A DNA stretch of 64,000 bases from Rhynochetos jubatus. Its lineage: Eukaryota; Chordata; Aves; Eurypygiformes; Rhynochetidae. Under the pieces are notes generated by a model. That model searched no databases and was not told where the DNA came from. It saw only the letters and a program-made list of their open reading frames with translations. Where the stretch lies: the NCBI GenBank assembly GCA_027574665.1, contig CM050676.1, positions 4,578,157-4,642,156 of the forward strand. The letters run 5' to 3'. The position numbers and the translations under genes were made by a program. Below, piece by piece: positions 45,571 through 59,600 of the stretch (within the stretch, counting starts at the first letter, position 1; every line of letters starts with the position of its first letter).

Positions 45571-47984
45571 CACATAGGAAATGACTGATTGTGAATGCAA
45601 ACTTCCACTACTTTCAAGTCACATGTGTTGCCCAAATGCATGCTGGTCATATGCAAACACCTACTTACCCTTCAGAGCTAATAAGCTTTTCCAAGAAGAG
45701 CAGAGCAGATGAAATCCAAGTGTTTAGCTTCCCCTACCACCAGTTGTATTAGTTTTCCTCTTCAGAACTTTCTCTTCAGGCATTTCCTATGACCACCCTG
45801 TAATCTGCACAGCCTGACCTTTACGTTCAATGCCATAACATGCACCAGTGAAGGAACAGTCTCACTCTGCTTTGAAATAATGTTCAAAGAAATCCTGAAC
45901 AGCAGCAATGAGGCAAAGTTTGGGCTTTCATTCTGATTAAGACCTATCAAGACTGTCACTCAGCATCAGGACTTTACACCTGCAGTTTTGGAAGCCCAGC
46001 TGGGTCTTGCAGAATTTCCCTCCTAGTTGCAGATTTGATTTCAAGCTCAGATTCATTTTTGTCTTTTAAAACTCCAAACAGAACAACTGATGCTTAATAA
46101 ACTTTGCTGTCGAGTCACAGATGACTGTTAGGCTCTGAGCTGTCCTTCTACTTTATCTGACTAGTTTATATAACCTTAAACCCAGGAGCAGCCAGGTCTG
46201 CCAATGCAGCCCTTGGCTCCACTCAGTGCAGCTTACCACTGCTCTGGCCCTTTCTAGAGCTGGTGAGGTATTTCCTGGGATGTTAAACATGGCCTTGGCA
46301 ATGCAAGAACCATCTCCCACTTCTCTGTTGCTTTTTTTAGCCAGTACTAAGTGCCAAAGAGCAAGTGTGAGGACCTTAAATTCACCACCTAACAGAGCAT
46401 TTCCAGCAGACCCTGGTGAAGTATGACATCAAAGTGCTTCTGACTGTTGAAAGGAACAGGGATGCTAATTCCCATCGTCTCCCAGTTCAAACCAGGGCAG
46501 CTCAGCCAACGACCTAGTTTCCCCAGTCACAGATGACTGAAGACTCTTAAGCCAGCCTGCGTAACAGCCTTTGGCTTCCAACAGGATCCGGGTGCTTGAT
46601 TTTCTGGGATTCTGCTGATCAGTGCCTGCCTCTGCACTACATTCACTGCACAGATACCTGCGCTGGCTGAGGGAACAGACACATCCGGCTGGTCACCCAG
46701 TGCAATGTTAATGCCGTATCCTTGCGGGCCACAGGTGTTAAAGGCAGCCACAGCTACTGGACAGTCTCTGTACCATTAGCCAGACCCTGCGTGCGCTGAG
46801 CCGCCGATTCACCCAGTACCTTCTGCAGGTGTATAGGAACACAGGTGCTTTGCAGCAACTTGGACACCAGTACTGAGCATGCAAAACCCCACCCTCGCAG
46901 GACTGAAGCTATTAGCAGGTGCAGAGCTAACCTGGACCTGCAAGGATGGCCAGGGCAGTTTATAAACTCCCCTCAGCTGATGACTTTAGTAGGGACAAAT
47001 GCATATAAGCCACACAGTATGAATGCTATAGAAGTTGAAACTTTAGGCAAGGCCTGTCACTTGTATCTTGGGACATATACATAGCTATTATTGGTCTGAA
47101 TAATGCTAAAATACAACAGAAAGCAATCACTTCATCTCCTGGGTGACCCTGATGGGATGAGACAACACACAGTTATTGCAGTAAGTTAGTAACTCAAACA
47201 GATTTTGTGGTCTGGCACAATAAATGGGACAAGATGGTTCAGATAATGCTGTATTTTTCTGAAAGTTCCATGGGATTTTAAAACTGTACAAGAAACTTCA
47301 GTTCTGAACCTCTACACATGCTTTATTACAGCAAATAATACGACAAACTGACTGTTTTTCCAAGGCCATCCTAGATCATGTAGAGATGCAATGTGCTTAC
47401 TGTGATTGATAGGCAGCATAATGCTAAAGCAAGTGTGTTATCTGGGAGAACTCCAGCCCACCGCATCACTGTAGCATGAGTGCTTCTGCCTCCCTCAAGC
47501 TTCCTCACCTGCAGGAGAGGGATCATCAACATCATCCCTCAGCTGCCTAGAAGAACTGAAAGGCAGCATGTGGGTGCAGAGCACATTCACCATCAGCATA
47601 TTTTCAAGGACTAAAGTTCTCCTCACCCTGGACAAAACCTGAGGTAAAGCCTTGAAGGGACAGGGAACAGTCCCAGCTCTTAGCAGAATCACTTGCTACC
47701 TGCCAGGTTTTCCAGCTGAGAGCACTGAACCACAGCAAGGTTACAGAGCAGATGAGCAATTTTAAAGCCTTCCTGGACACATACTGAGAAAATCCTGTCT
47801 CGAGTTAAAAGCCCAAAGGAGAACATGAAGCCTTCCAGTTCATCTGCTGGGAGTGCTGGCAGGGCTGTTCAGATCCCCACTGCTGCAGGATGGAGTCAAT
47901 GGGATACGCTGGATTCTGCCCGGGGCTGCTGGAAGAGTCCTGGGTCAGGCAGCACCGGCATGAGACGCAAAACTGCCAAGCAGG

Positions 47985-48014
47985 AACAACCGAGCAGCAA
48001 AACAACCGAGCAGC
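47985..48014. repeat. Short tandem repeat, 16-bp period
   Basis: AACAACCGAGCAGC occurs at 47985 and again at 48001. Confidence 0.85.
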
Positions 48015-48660
48015 TGTTTCTGGGGTTATGTATCCACTAAGAGTACTCAAGCAACTGGATAACATTAGCGAACATACTCTCAAACCTTAGTTTTTGAGGG
48101 TTTGACCAAAAATGTCACTCTCCCCAGGCACTTAGAGTTGTTCCGTCCTGTAAACAATTAACTGGACAGAAAAGAAGATGACAGAGGCACAGCTGAAGAG
48201 ATACCAGACCCATCATCTATCAGACACTGACTCAAATCCTGAGCTCAAATCTCAGAGAAAGTCCTTCTGCATTTGAGACTGCTAACACAACTGCTTTTTG
48301 ACCAGGTTTGTTCTCATTTTGGACAACAAGACAACTGGATGCCACTCAGTATTTTAAACAGTCTTTTTAAAAAAAAAACCAACAAACAACAACAAACCCA
48401 CAACTTACTTGTGCTTCTGAAAAGCTTCTCAATAATTCCTCAGCAGAAGCCTATTAAGTGACCAGGTCATGATAGGCTGGGCCAGTGAAGAATAGATTAT
48501 TCAGTTTTTTCCTTGCCTATCTGCTATCCTGCTCCTATCTGTCTCTTCTCCATCTCATTAGAAAACTTCCAGTGTGTGGCTCTGGAGCAGATCACACTGG
48601 AATCTAACAGGTTGCTGAGATCTGTAGGGAAGGTGGAAAAGTTAAAGTGTTTTTCACTAT

Positions 48661-48673
48661 AAAAAAAAAAAAA
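48661..48673. repeat. Poly-A tract (A13)
   Basis: Thirteen A residues with no recognisable retroposed sequence adjacent. Confidence 0.9.
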
Positions 48674-50169
48674 GACCGTTTTCCTGCCCAATGTTTGCGC
48701 AGATCCTGAAGATTACTTGTGAAGATATACATGCATGGTTTGCCCCTCATTTCTTATCTGAGGAGACTGTGAACTTTCATGTGAGAAACTAAGAAGGCAG
48801 AGAGGTAGGTGTACCCAGCATAATAAAATAAGGCTTTGGTTGTCATATAATATTTAAGTTAATACAGCCCTAGGGAGAAGTGCAATACTATGCACATTTC
48901 TACAAACCAGTGGAAGAAGCATCCTCCCCAAATCCCACATCTGATGTTCGAGGTCCTGTAGCCATGTCAAGTGATAAAGGACAGAGGGGTATCGGCAAGG
49001 ATCCTGCCAGAGCCAAACTATGCAGATGGGTACTTGGCACAGACTCCAGTGCTGTGGCTGAGCTGGGAAAGAAGCCAGCAAATACTGTCCTGAGGAACAT
49101 AATTTTGATGCAGAAAGGCAATAATCGAGAAAAGCCCTACAGCCACAGCAACATATGGCAATAGGTGCCAGAGGCACAGGCAAAATTTTCAGGGGCATTC
49201 AGTGCTGCCTGCATCTCTCCAAAAACACGTTACAAGGGCAGGGTTAAACAGCACCGGGCACTTCTGGGAACACGGCTGGGCCCACGCAGGGCAGGACATG
49301 CCCTGCACAGCAGCCAGTGCCCTGGCTTCCCTAGGACCTGGAAGGATTTCCATTCCATCTCTGCTCAGAGCGCTGAAGAAAAGCTTATTCGCAACTAATT
49401 GTTGCTGCCGAGACACACCCACTATGAAGGGCAACAGCAATTCTGCTAGCAGAGCCCCAACAACTGCCAGAGGGGAGCATCCAGCCTGTCCCACCGTGGA
49501 TGGGTGCGGTCCAGCGGCCCAGAGGGCTCTGCAGCACAAAGCTACTTTCCTTGGATCACAGTGTTCTCCTTGGAGAATTTGTTTTGATGGATTATTGGCA
49601 TCCCACATGTCCAGCTGATGAGGGGAGGTTGCAGGAGGGTGAAGCAGCAGCTGCGACCAGAAGGTTTTCTGTAAGACAGCGTTAACCCACTGCTGCTTGT
49701 TTTACTGTCTTACATCCCCAAAAGACAAGAGGAAGGGTGCTTGCAACAGGGTGCTCAGCTGCAAGGGTAGTTCAAAGTTAGTTTTGCTTGGTGGAAAAAG
49801 TGAAGGGAGATGGTGCGGTTTGCCCATGTAAGAACAGACTGAGCATGGGCAGACATTGATTAATGCAGCCTCCCGTTGACAGCATAGAAAGGACAAAAGC
49901 TAAGAACTTACCAGACCATGGAGAATGAGGCTTTTTTTTCACCTTAGTCATCACGTAGCTGATCACTGAGCCACATTATAAAAATGTACTGGAGAATATT
50001 TACTGCTGTGCATGTAACCCTAGGCTGCAAGCAAGCAGAGGACGTTATTCTCATTTCAGACACTAATGATCAACAAAAGACCATCAAAAATGTCAACAGC
50101 AGAAGCAAAATGCTGTCCTCCATGGAATATTGGCTGAACTGGAAATTACATTGGCCAGAGAAAAATTGA

Positions 50170-50640
50170 AAGCATTATTTTCCCTAACGGAACTCAGAAT
50201 TGCAGAAATTAGATATGGGAAAGTCCTATTAGCTCATCCCAGTTTCTTCCTGCCTGTAGAGGATTGTTCCCTGTGCTACATTTTCTGATCCAATGTTAAG
50301 TGACTGGCAATGGGACTTCCACTATTTCCCCTGTTCCACATCCTGGTGAATCTTCTCGTTAGGAAATGTTTCTTGATAACCAGACTTACTTTCCACTAAT
50401 TAGTATCTTCTCCTTTATCCCCACATCTTATCGGCACATCCAAAATAGCTTTTCCTCTCTGAAAGACAATCATGCTCTTTGGATATTTCTACTTGCTCTC
50501 AGCTTTTCCCCGTCACTCTTGGTCAACAGTTAATGTGCGTACTCCATCCCCAAGAGCTATACTCATTAATCAGTCCAGTTGGGCCCTTCATCGCTTTCCT
50601 TGCTCTCTCCTGAACTTGGGATGTTTCCAACACTTCTGGC
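50170..50640 (-). mobile_element. Ancient CR1/L3-type LINE relic
   Basis: Plus strand reads GAGGATTGTTCCCTGTGCTA-CATTTTCTGATCC, then CACTATTTCCCCTGTTCCAC, GTTAGGAAATGTTTCTTGAT, and near the end TTTCCTTGCTCTCTCCTGAA. This is the order found in the reverse complement of old amniote CR1/L3 3' regions. Confidence 0.72.
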
Positions 50641-53600
50641 ATCAAATCAGCTACTGAAATAAGTAATCTCAATAGCGCCCAGGTACTGGGATCATGTTTG
50701 CCACTGGTATTGAACCACATGGGTGGTATTCATTTTATTTTTTTAAACCACAGGAACTGTTTTGGTCTGTGCCATGTAAACAACACTCATCTTGGTATGT
50801 CTGAGAAGCAATGAACGCACCCAGCGCTCTGCCAGCCTCTTCCCTACCTGGCAGCAGCCTTCACCCACTCTACTTACAATAATATTGTGTTCATAGAAGC
50901 CAGCACTACGGCTGCAGTGCTGGTGGCAACACCAGATGCCCAAGTCAAGTTTGGATCTGCTGCTGGCCCCCTTTGCCTGGGCTTTCAAAGTGAGATTGAG
51001 AAACCCTGTGACTCATGACCATCAGAGCACATGGCACTTACCGCAAGCACAGAGAAGTTGCTTTAGAGTCTCAGCCAACTTCTGAGTTGACTATTTATAC
51101 TCTGCCTGCCTAAATCCCCTCCAGCAGTGCTAGAGAAGGTTCTCTCCCTGTTTCAGGCATTCCTGTGCCAGCACTGTGGAGCTCAAAAGCTGCTGTGTCC
51201 CTCACTGGGGGTAGGTGCACTGGAAGATGAGGATGAGCCATCTCTAACGCCTGCTTCGGAGCTGTCTGGACAGCCACCGCAGCCATGCTGGCAGATCCTG
51301 GGGACAGCTTCAGAGGAGGACTATAAACCAGAATAAACTTAATAGTGCCACTTCTGCAGAGGGCTGTTTTCCAGAGTGAGATTACCTTAGAAATACCTCT
51401 TCTATAGTAGACAGAGGAGAAGCCAGATAGTTTTGGACAGACCAGTCAATGCCTGGCTGTACCTACCATATGAAACAGCACTACAACCAAAGCAGAAGAG
51501 CCCTATGCTCAGCAGTGAGATGTTTCTGATGGAGACACAGTAACTGTTTCCTTTCAAGGCTAAATTAGGGCAGAGTAATTAAAGGACTGAAACCTGACCA
51601 GCAGCTCAGCACCAGCCTACACCTCAAGTGCAGTGTATTTTCATTCAATCAGGTTTTAAGTCTTATGAAGAATTTTAGAGGAGCTCTTAACTGCTGGTTG
51701 GGGAGCTCTCCCCAGTTGTTGCCTCCAGACAGCTTGCCTCCAACCCCCCCCGGCAGACCTGATCACCTGGCACCCTACCAAATACAGTACAAAACGTCAG
51801 TGCCCCATCAGGAAAGCATCAGAGCCATGTACATTAGGAGCCAAGATTTTGGAGCTCTACACCTGAGCTGATTGCAACTGCACACACAACAGTGGTCTTC
51901 TCCCCCATTTGCATCTCTTTTCCTCCTCTTGTCTTTTCTTCTTCCTGGGCTTTTCAGAGCAAAAACTGCACACCCCTGTGCAGAGAGTGGCTGTGATCTT
52001 TCAGGGAGTTTCTATGCATTGCAAAAGACAAAGGCTGCTAAACCTTCAGCTCAGCTATTACATGTATTTTTAAATGGCAAAAGCAGATGTTTATGTAACA
52101 AAAACACTGTCATTTTGTGGTTGGAAATAATAGTTGCCAGCCACTTCACCACCTGGAGCTGAAGGGGGGTGGAGGCAGAGGTGAGAAGGGCACACTGTTC
52201 AGGGCAACATCGAACATGCTCAGCAATTTTCAGTTCTTCCAGAGAAAGTACTCCCTCAGCACCATCAAAAGGAGCCAAAATAGTGCAGCACAGGAGAAAC
52301 TTATTTCCAGTAAGATGCATCACAACCGGTGTTCTTGCACCGATGCAGCTCAAAGCCCTGTCACCTTTACTGCACCCTGCTGGGGGCTGCGCTACTCATA
52401 GTAGTGCCAAGGAATGGGCTCGAGCCACAGGCTCACCATCCCTCACATAAATATCTCATTTAATCTTTCTGCAGCTTGCCACTCCCCAGTTGCTCTGTAC
52501 TGGCAGGAGTCAATCTCTAGCCCCACGACGTGGTGTGCTAAGGTGTTATTTCAGCGAAAGCCCTTCACAAGGTAATGCAGGGAGGCCAAGTAGAAGCAAG
52601 CAAAGACCCAGAGCCCTTCTCCTTCAACTTGTGCATAAGTTAATGCAGTTTTCTGTCATTGGCTCCATGAAACCATCTGGCAGACCCAAAACCCAGAGGA
52701 TCCTGCTGCAGTACTGCCTTCTCTCTGAATAGTTGTCACCACCAGCTCCACCTTGGTGGCAGGGACAAGCTCTGTGCTCACTCATCCCCAGGACAAACAT
52801 CTCCACATCATTTGTTTAGACATGATGACCCATAGCTGAGTTTCAGACCACAAGAGTAGGCTGGGATACCAGACAGGAAACTGCATGTACTGTGTTTAAC
52901 TATGTGTGTTAGACCCTAATTAAAAGCTGTTCAGGATCAATGAGTCTGGAGCCAGGAGTGCTTTCAGTGGCCCTACAAAGGATCAGCAGGGTGCTTTCCC
53001 AGCCTTCCAAACTAAATCCACATGCAACAGATGGGCACAAGCTGCCTTAGGACAACACATGACTCTTTGCTTTACCCCATCACACAGCAGTGTCACCCTG
53101 CTTGTGGGCCCCAGCACCCCACCCATTTCAGAGCTCCCGAGAGGGAAGCTGCTCACCAGGGACATTTGGCTTGTGACAGGATACTACTACAAACCAGTAG
53201 CAGGGGCAGCTCCAAGGGCGGCGGTATGTGGCACCAAATCTCAGGTTTCTGTCCCTGCACTAACCCAGCCACCGTAGCCTACGGCAAAGCTCTCCTCTCC
53301 TCCGTGCAGGAGGCAGGGTCTGTGTATTTGTGCCTGTCTACATCACTGGATGATCCTGAAATATTAATGTCAGCTTTAGTTTAAACAAAGAACCACATTC
53401 AGTTACATGTTCTGTGCCCCTCATTGCAGCATTTTAGGAAAAATACTGTTCTTTACATTCTGATTTAGCAGGATCTGCCAGGTCCTACCTAGGATACACA
53501 CTTGCTCAGGGACCTTATCATGGAAGAGAAGTACTAGACAAAGAGCCAACACTATTTTCTCTGTGAAAGAGCCATGTTTTTAGCCAGAAAAAGTCAGCTC

Positions 53601-56600
53601 TGTGGCCAGTGATCACCCAGCACAAAGCAGACTAAGAGTAGCCACTTGCATTGCTTTGTGCTGTGCTCCTTGGGTGCTGAGGAGCGCACAGAGATCTGTG
53701 TGCTTGGTTGTGTCTTTCCCAAGCAAACTACAGCCAGACAACAAGATTTCAGTAAGAGACAGGAGCAGTCCACTAGGAAGAGCTATGATACAACATGGGC
53801 ATGACCACATGCAAATAGGAAACAAGTTCACGCATACAACAATCCACCCGTGTTAAGCCAGAAGTAGAATGCCCCATCTGCATGTTTCGGAGCCCCATTG
53901 GTCCTTCCTACTGCAATATTCTCACTGTGCTTTGGCTCAGAGGACTGCACTCTGCCTGTTTGGCTTCTTTGCTATAGCACTGCAGAAATATCTGCCCCAA
54001 CCTCCGGCGGGAGGCAGCCAGCTCTGCCTTGTGCTACCCTCGAGGCAGCTGCATTGCAGGCTCACAAGCATTGGTGAAAAACTCAGAGGAAGCAGGGTAA
54101 CACCAGCAAACTGCTTTCTGGGAACAAGGCAATCCCTGCCGTTAAAACAACGGTCTGAACAAAAAAGGCAGATAGTTATACCCACCAGGCTCCCATGCAG
54201 GTGGCCTTCTCCCTCCTCAGCCCCCTCCCCATCTCCTCCTCTCAAAGCTAGAAGAGCAAATTGCTTCCGTTCATTAGCATTTGACAAATAACCACAGAAG
54301 GAAAACAAGTCCCCAGCAGGATATGAATGAGCTCAGGCTTTTATTGCCATCTGACTGCACCAAACAAGCATGTCATCAATTTTCCACGCTCTATTGCACT
54401 GCTTCTCCCTTTTGGAGAAGGATGAGCACCCTTGCCCACTCGGGGAGGTTCAGAGTGGCCAAGTCAAAACAAAGCAGCAAGAAAGAACAATCTGAGAGCT
54501 GTGAGATGGCAACAGAGGTGACACATGGCAACTTCTGAGCCTCTGGGCATAGGTACAAGGGTCAGGCTGGCTCTGCAGGATGGGCTGTGAGCAGTGTGCT
54601 CATGCATTGACCCCTCAAACAGCACTGGCTCATGGGAATAAATGTTTCAACATAGCAGAGGGGACCCTAGATCCTGGGTAGAAGGAGGCACAGAAAACCA
54701 GTCACCCATTATCCCTGCCACAGGGTCAGCACTGGCTGCTTCTAGCATACATGCACCATAAGACCAAGGCCACAAGCATATCAAAAGAACATCCCCTCTA
54801 TTTTTGATCTCTCCAGTAATACTGTGGTGGGGTGCACTATGTCTCTGGCCAGGGATTTAGCAGGAGGAAGAGGGGTACTGATCTCCACGGACCCAGGTTT
54901 TCTCAAAGCTGGTGCCTGGTACAGTCCTGTCACTCTTAGGAGCCTTCACAGAAGCAACAGGCCCCTTCATGGCCTTGGAAGTTTTGCTGTGGAATTTAAC
55001 ATTTTTCCTTCCAAAATGGACTATGGACTGTCCCTGGGACCAAATGATTCCTGTGTTTCACTACAAAGTGGGAAGGGTTATATGAAGCATTTCTGCACCT
55101 GGCCTGGGATCCACAGGCAGTGCAGGGGCCGTTTGGACTTACCTGCTTGCTCCAACGACAGCAAGAGCAGGCAAGGTCCTCAGTGGAAATCAAGCGGGTT
55201 TTTCTGTGGTGTTTCTGTGAACGCAACCATTTCAGGCAGGACTGAGTCAGTAGTACTCACTGAGAAGCAGAAAAGATTATTATCTTCACATGCAAGCAGA
55301 AGGCACACTTTTTATGAACACAAACATAAGTGGGCTTACACTTTCATAAACTCCCACTCACACATAGTTCAAGTATTAATAAATGGTTGAGTAGCTGAGG
55401 TTTTAATGAGTAGTCAGCAGGGAGGTGAGGAAAGCAGTTGTAGCCAGGAATGTAAGTGCTCATGAGGAAATCTTGGGAAGAACTGCCATGGAGTACATAA
55501 ATAAAAATTGAACATTAATCAAGAACAATTAGAAGAATGTAGTCAGGCCAATCCAAAGTTAAGTTTTTCAGGTTTTGATTTGAACTAAAAAGCATTTCAA
55601 GTTGAATCAAAGTTATTTCAAGTCTTTTGTTACATAAGATTAAAAAAACCCAACCACATAGGTCTGAGCTCCAGGAATCAGCTCTTCAGATCAACCTCTT
55701 GCACAGTGCCAGCTACTCCTGGGAAGGAGGACTGGAAAAAGGAACTTCTACCCTGCAGGCACTTTTCAGCCCTTCACGTCTTCATCCATGCTCTCCACTG
55801 TAAACCTAGTGCTCAGATCAAATCGGGAGCAACAGAAGGGAACCCAGGGGAAGGGATGGGGGACAGCTGCTCCTCTGTAGCCCTGGGGAAGCCAGACCGT
55901 CCCTGTCCATGCCCATCACCTCTCCACTTCAGACTCACTCTGTTTTCTGCCACCCCTCTCTGCACCTCACACCTCACCTGCACCTCTAAATCCTGTCTGC
56001 ACCTCTGCTGTGCCACGCAGCCTCTGCTCACCAGGCTCAGCCCCCTCCTCCAGCCAGCTGTCCCTCCATGGGGACCAGCACAGCTCCTGCAGCGCTCAGT
56101 AAACGGGAGGGTTGGGATAAGCTTGGGTACAAACCTTTACTTGGTGCTCTACTAAAGCACTGGAAAGGGGTTGCAAACAGCACCATAAGGAAGCACATTT
56201 ATTCTTGCCCTAACTGCACGTGGGTCTAGGCAAGGCACCATGAGAAGCATCTTTCCTTTCCAGGAGGTGGTCAGAGGCCAAATCGCACCAGGAGGAGGTG
56301 GCACATGCCAATTAGAAGCTCTGGACAGAATCGGTTCCCTGCACTCACCCAGCTGCCTTCACCCACCTCGTACTCCTGCCTGCAGAGCAGGCAAGTCCCT
56401 CAGGCTGGGCTGTTCCCCTGCCCAGCAGCAACCCACCCAAGCTGCCTGTGCCACAGGTCAGGCACCCCACTTCCCCAACACCCCCAGCCCTAGGCAGCAG
56501 CAGAATTGGCCCACAGAGGAGCTCAGAGACCCCAGCCCCCGCCAGACAGGCTGACCTCACCTTAACAAGCACATTTACTATGGCAAATCTTTCAGCCACT

Positions 56601-59600
56601 TCCCTCCCCGGTTAAACACCTTTTAGAGAACTGTTAAAAACATGCCTCCCCACATTGCCAACACAAACCTCAGCAGCAGCTCCCACCACCAAAGCACACA
56701 AATCCCATGATCCCCCCCTTTATACCCCTCCAGGCTTGTTCCCCATCCATCACATGGTTCCCATCCTCCAGCCCTTCCTGCTGCTCCCAGATCTCCCCCC
56801 CCCCCCCGCCTCATCCCAGGCCGGTCCCTCCTCTACTCCAGGCTGACCCAGCCACCTTAAAGGGACAGCACAGCCAGCCAGGGCTGTGTTATAAGGGATT
56901 ATTGCTGCCAGGGCAATGATACAGAAAATGTGGTCCTAACAGGATGCTGAAGTTTGCCAGTGCCTCCCCCGGTTTCATCAGAGCACCCCGCTGCTCTCAG
57001 GGACTGTCTCCGCATTCACACAAAGTGGTTTTGCTGTTCTGAGAAATTATAAAATCAAACCAGTTCCTGATGCTTCTTGTCTGATCTAAGTAAAAGCAAG
57101 TGGCCGGCTATATATAGATGTGATTGACTGACATCTCAATAGCTTCCTGCCTGGCTTTCCTGTGTGTCATGGTGCACAGATCCAACTACTTTTTACGTGG
57201 GCGTTGTTTTTCTCAGTGCATCTTCACATCATAACGTCAACTTGCGAACGTGGCCATTATCACAGGAGCCCTGGTTTTGTGGCTGTGCCCCCTGAGTGCT
57301 GTTTCTAACCTGGGGGAGTGCTTGGAGTCAGTTTGGGTCACTGCAGCCCAAGGGACAGAGATTAAGCAGGTGTTGGAAAAATCAGGTCCTGTTGTTGAAA
57401 TTAATAGTGGTGGAAGCTCCCTTGCACAGCTTCTTCCAGGCACTAGTTTGTGATGTTCAAAAAAAGCAATCCATGAAATCGGTTCTCATTCTCGTCTGCA
57501 TTTTAGAGCGTGGGAAATCAAAGTTGTGTGAGGTTTGTGCAGATCTGTTGAGGCTGTATCAGTGTTGCCCAGGTCCACACAGGGGCAGTGCTAAGGAACA
57601 GAGCTGTGCTTTGGAAGAGGAGCTTAGCTATGCCCAGAAGACTCTGGGCTGGTGTATGGGCAACAGAAAGAGGTAGGATGGTAGGACAGACACATTTTTA
57701 AAGCAAGAGTTTCAGAGGGGCTATTAATCATCTTGCTGAGATCTGCTTTCAGACTTCAGGCGTGACTTTCCCTCCTGGTGGGGGACTTACAAGTTTTTTC
57801 TAGTAAGGGTAATTTCCTAATAGGGTTCTCCTGTGGCAGCAAGGCTTGTGTGAAATGGGTGGCATAGCCTGAACCAACCTCTGATCCCTGCGTTCACTCT
57901 CATAGCTCCATGATGCTTTCTTGACTCACTGCTTGGAGAGGAAAACCAGTAGTCTGTTTATAACAGAACCGCCTGTGTAGGCAGCTGGAAACCTTGTGGG
58001 AGCTGGGTGGTGATCAATGGCTTCTGCCATCTCATTTTCACCTCTCTGAACAATTGTCAAACATGTTCCATTTGTTGTGATGTTCTGGTCCTGGATTTTC
58101 CAGAAAAGGGAATCAGCATGTTTGGGTGCAGCGTCCTTGTACCTCATCACAGTTTATCCCAGGTAACTAGTGGAAATTAGTAGCACATGAAGAAGGCCAT
58201 AGACCTTCCACTGCCCACTCAGCACTTCCCCTTCCTTGACTTGTGAACATGACTCATGAGCCTGACTCTGCAGTTAAAACCAAGAGCTGCAATCATTGCT
58301 CCTCACATTCTTCAACCCACCTACCTGGGACCTGCCCTTCCCTGAGACCAGGCTGAGTTTGGGAAGACCTGGCAGTTGTCTAGTCTGAGGAGCTGAACCT
58401 GGGGAATACGCCTGTCCAGTGGCTGGGCTGCTTTGATGCCTGGAGGCATCAGGGGGTTGGTTCATTTGCTTTGGTTCCAAGCACTGACTCCAATTAGGGT
58501 TTAGGCTACAGGTTTTCATTTGCCTTCTGTATCCCAGACTGGCAGGTCTGCCAAGACCCCACTTTGCTTCATTTGCTGAATGTGATGAAAGGGGCTTCAC
58601 AACTCAGGATTATTTATCTGTGCCTGATAGACTTTATGCTAGTCCTGCACCCAACCTGCAAGCACCACTGAGGCTTCCTGTTGTGGTTTCCTGCCTTGGC
58701 TAAAACACCTCCTCGGCGGAGCCTGTTCTCCCTTCCTGTTCTCATCAGGGCCATTTCTAGGCTTAATGAAGACAACAAACAAATAGGTAGAGAAGATCCT
58801 GGTTGCCACAAATCCAGTTCCCTGTGGGTCTTTGCTGTTGTAGGCTGAGCAGAGCAGGTTGCACACAGCAGCATGGTTTCTCCTGAGAAGTCTTCTCCTG
58901 ACCTCTATCCCATTCCTGCCCATACAAAGCACGTATCCAGCCAACTCCTTCCCAACTCCAGTGGTCCCAGTGGCTGGGAGGAGGCAGCCCTGTCGCTCTG
59001 CTGCTGAGTGGGCTGTGGCAGGTTGGGTGAGACGGCGTGGGGCTGACCACCAGCCCAGGCACAGCTCCAGCCACTGCCTGAGAGCAGAGGCCACGTCTGG
59101 AATAGTGCAGTTGGCCCAACACATCAGGCAGCGACTTCTCCCATCATGTTTAGCAATGAGCATTACGTTGGGAAGAATCAGGGCAAACACCCAGCACACG
59201 GGCCACAGAGACAGTGTTTTCTTTACTCTGAACACATATGATGCATTTGCGGGAAATGCGGATGGAGACAAACACTGATCTTTTTGGGGTCAGCATCTGT
59301 GCAATGACAGAATTGAAGATCAGACTCCAGGCAACAAATGAGACCCTTTGAATCTGATAAAGTTTCCATTAATCACCGGAAATTGACTTCTATTTGTGGG
59401 TGGGATTTTAGATGATTCGATACAAGACCTATAGCTCTTTGGCAGAAGGGGCTCTGCAGTGACTCAGTCGACAAAGTGCCATTTCCCGCTGGATCCCCCC
59501 ACGAGCTGGTGCTCCAGCAGCACAGCGGTAGGTTCACTTCGGTTTTAGGCTGTTCGGAACAGAGGGCTCCAGTAATGCCTGCACTTTGCAGCTTGACGGA

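Larger units (their letters stand above)
42116..50169. other. Intergenic region, centre-right
   Basis: About 8 kb. Contains the exon-like unit at 43661-43694, a MIR-like fragment (45480-45570), a poly-A tract and a short tandem repeat. No coding exon with protein-family similarity was found. Confidence 0.6.

Noticed and set aside
46114-46539. 14-bp repeat GTCACAGATGACTG at 46114 and 46526
   Set aside because: Only two short copies with unrelated flanks; consistent with chance.
54824-55390. 188-codon plus-strand open frame upstream of ZAP70
   Set aside because: No recognisable motif or homology and isolated from any exon signals; of a length expected by chance in 64 kb of six frames.
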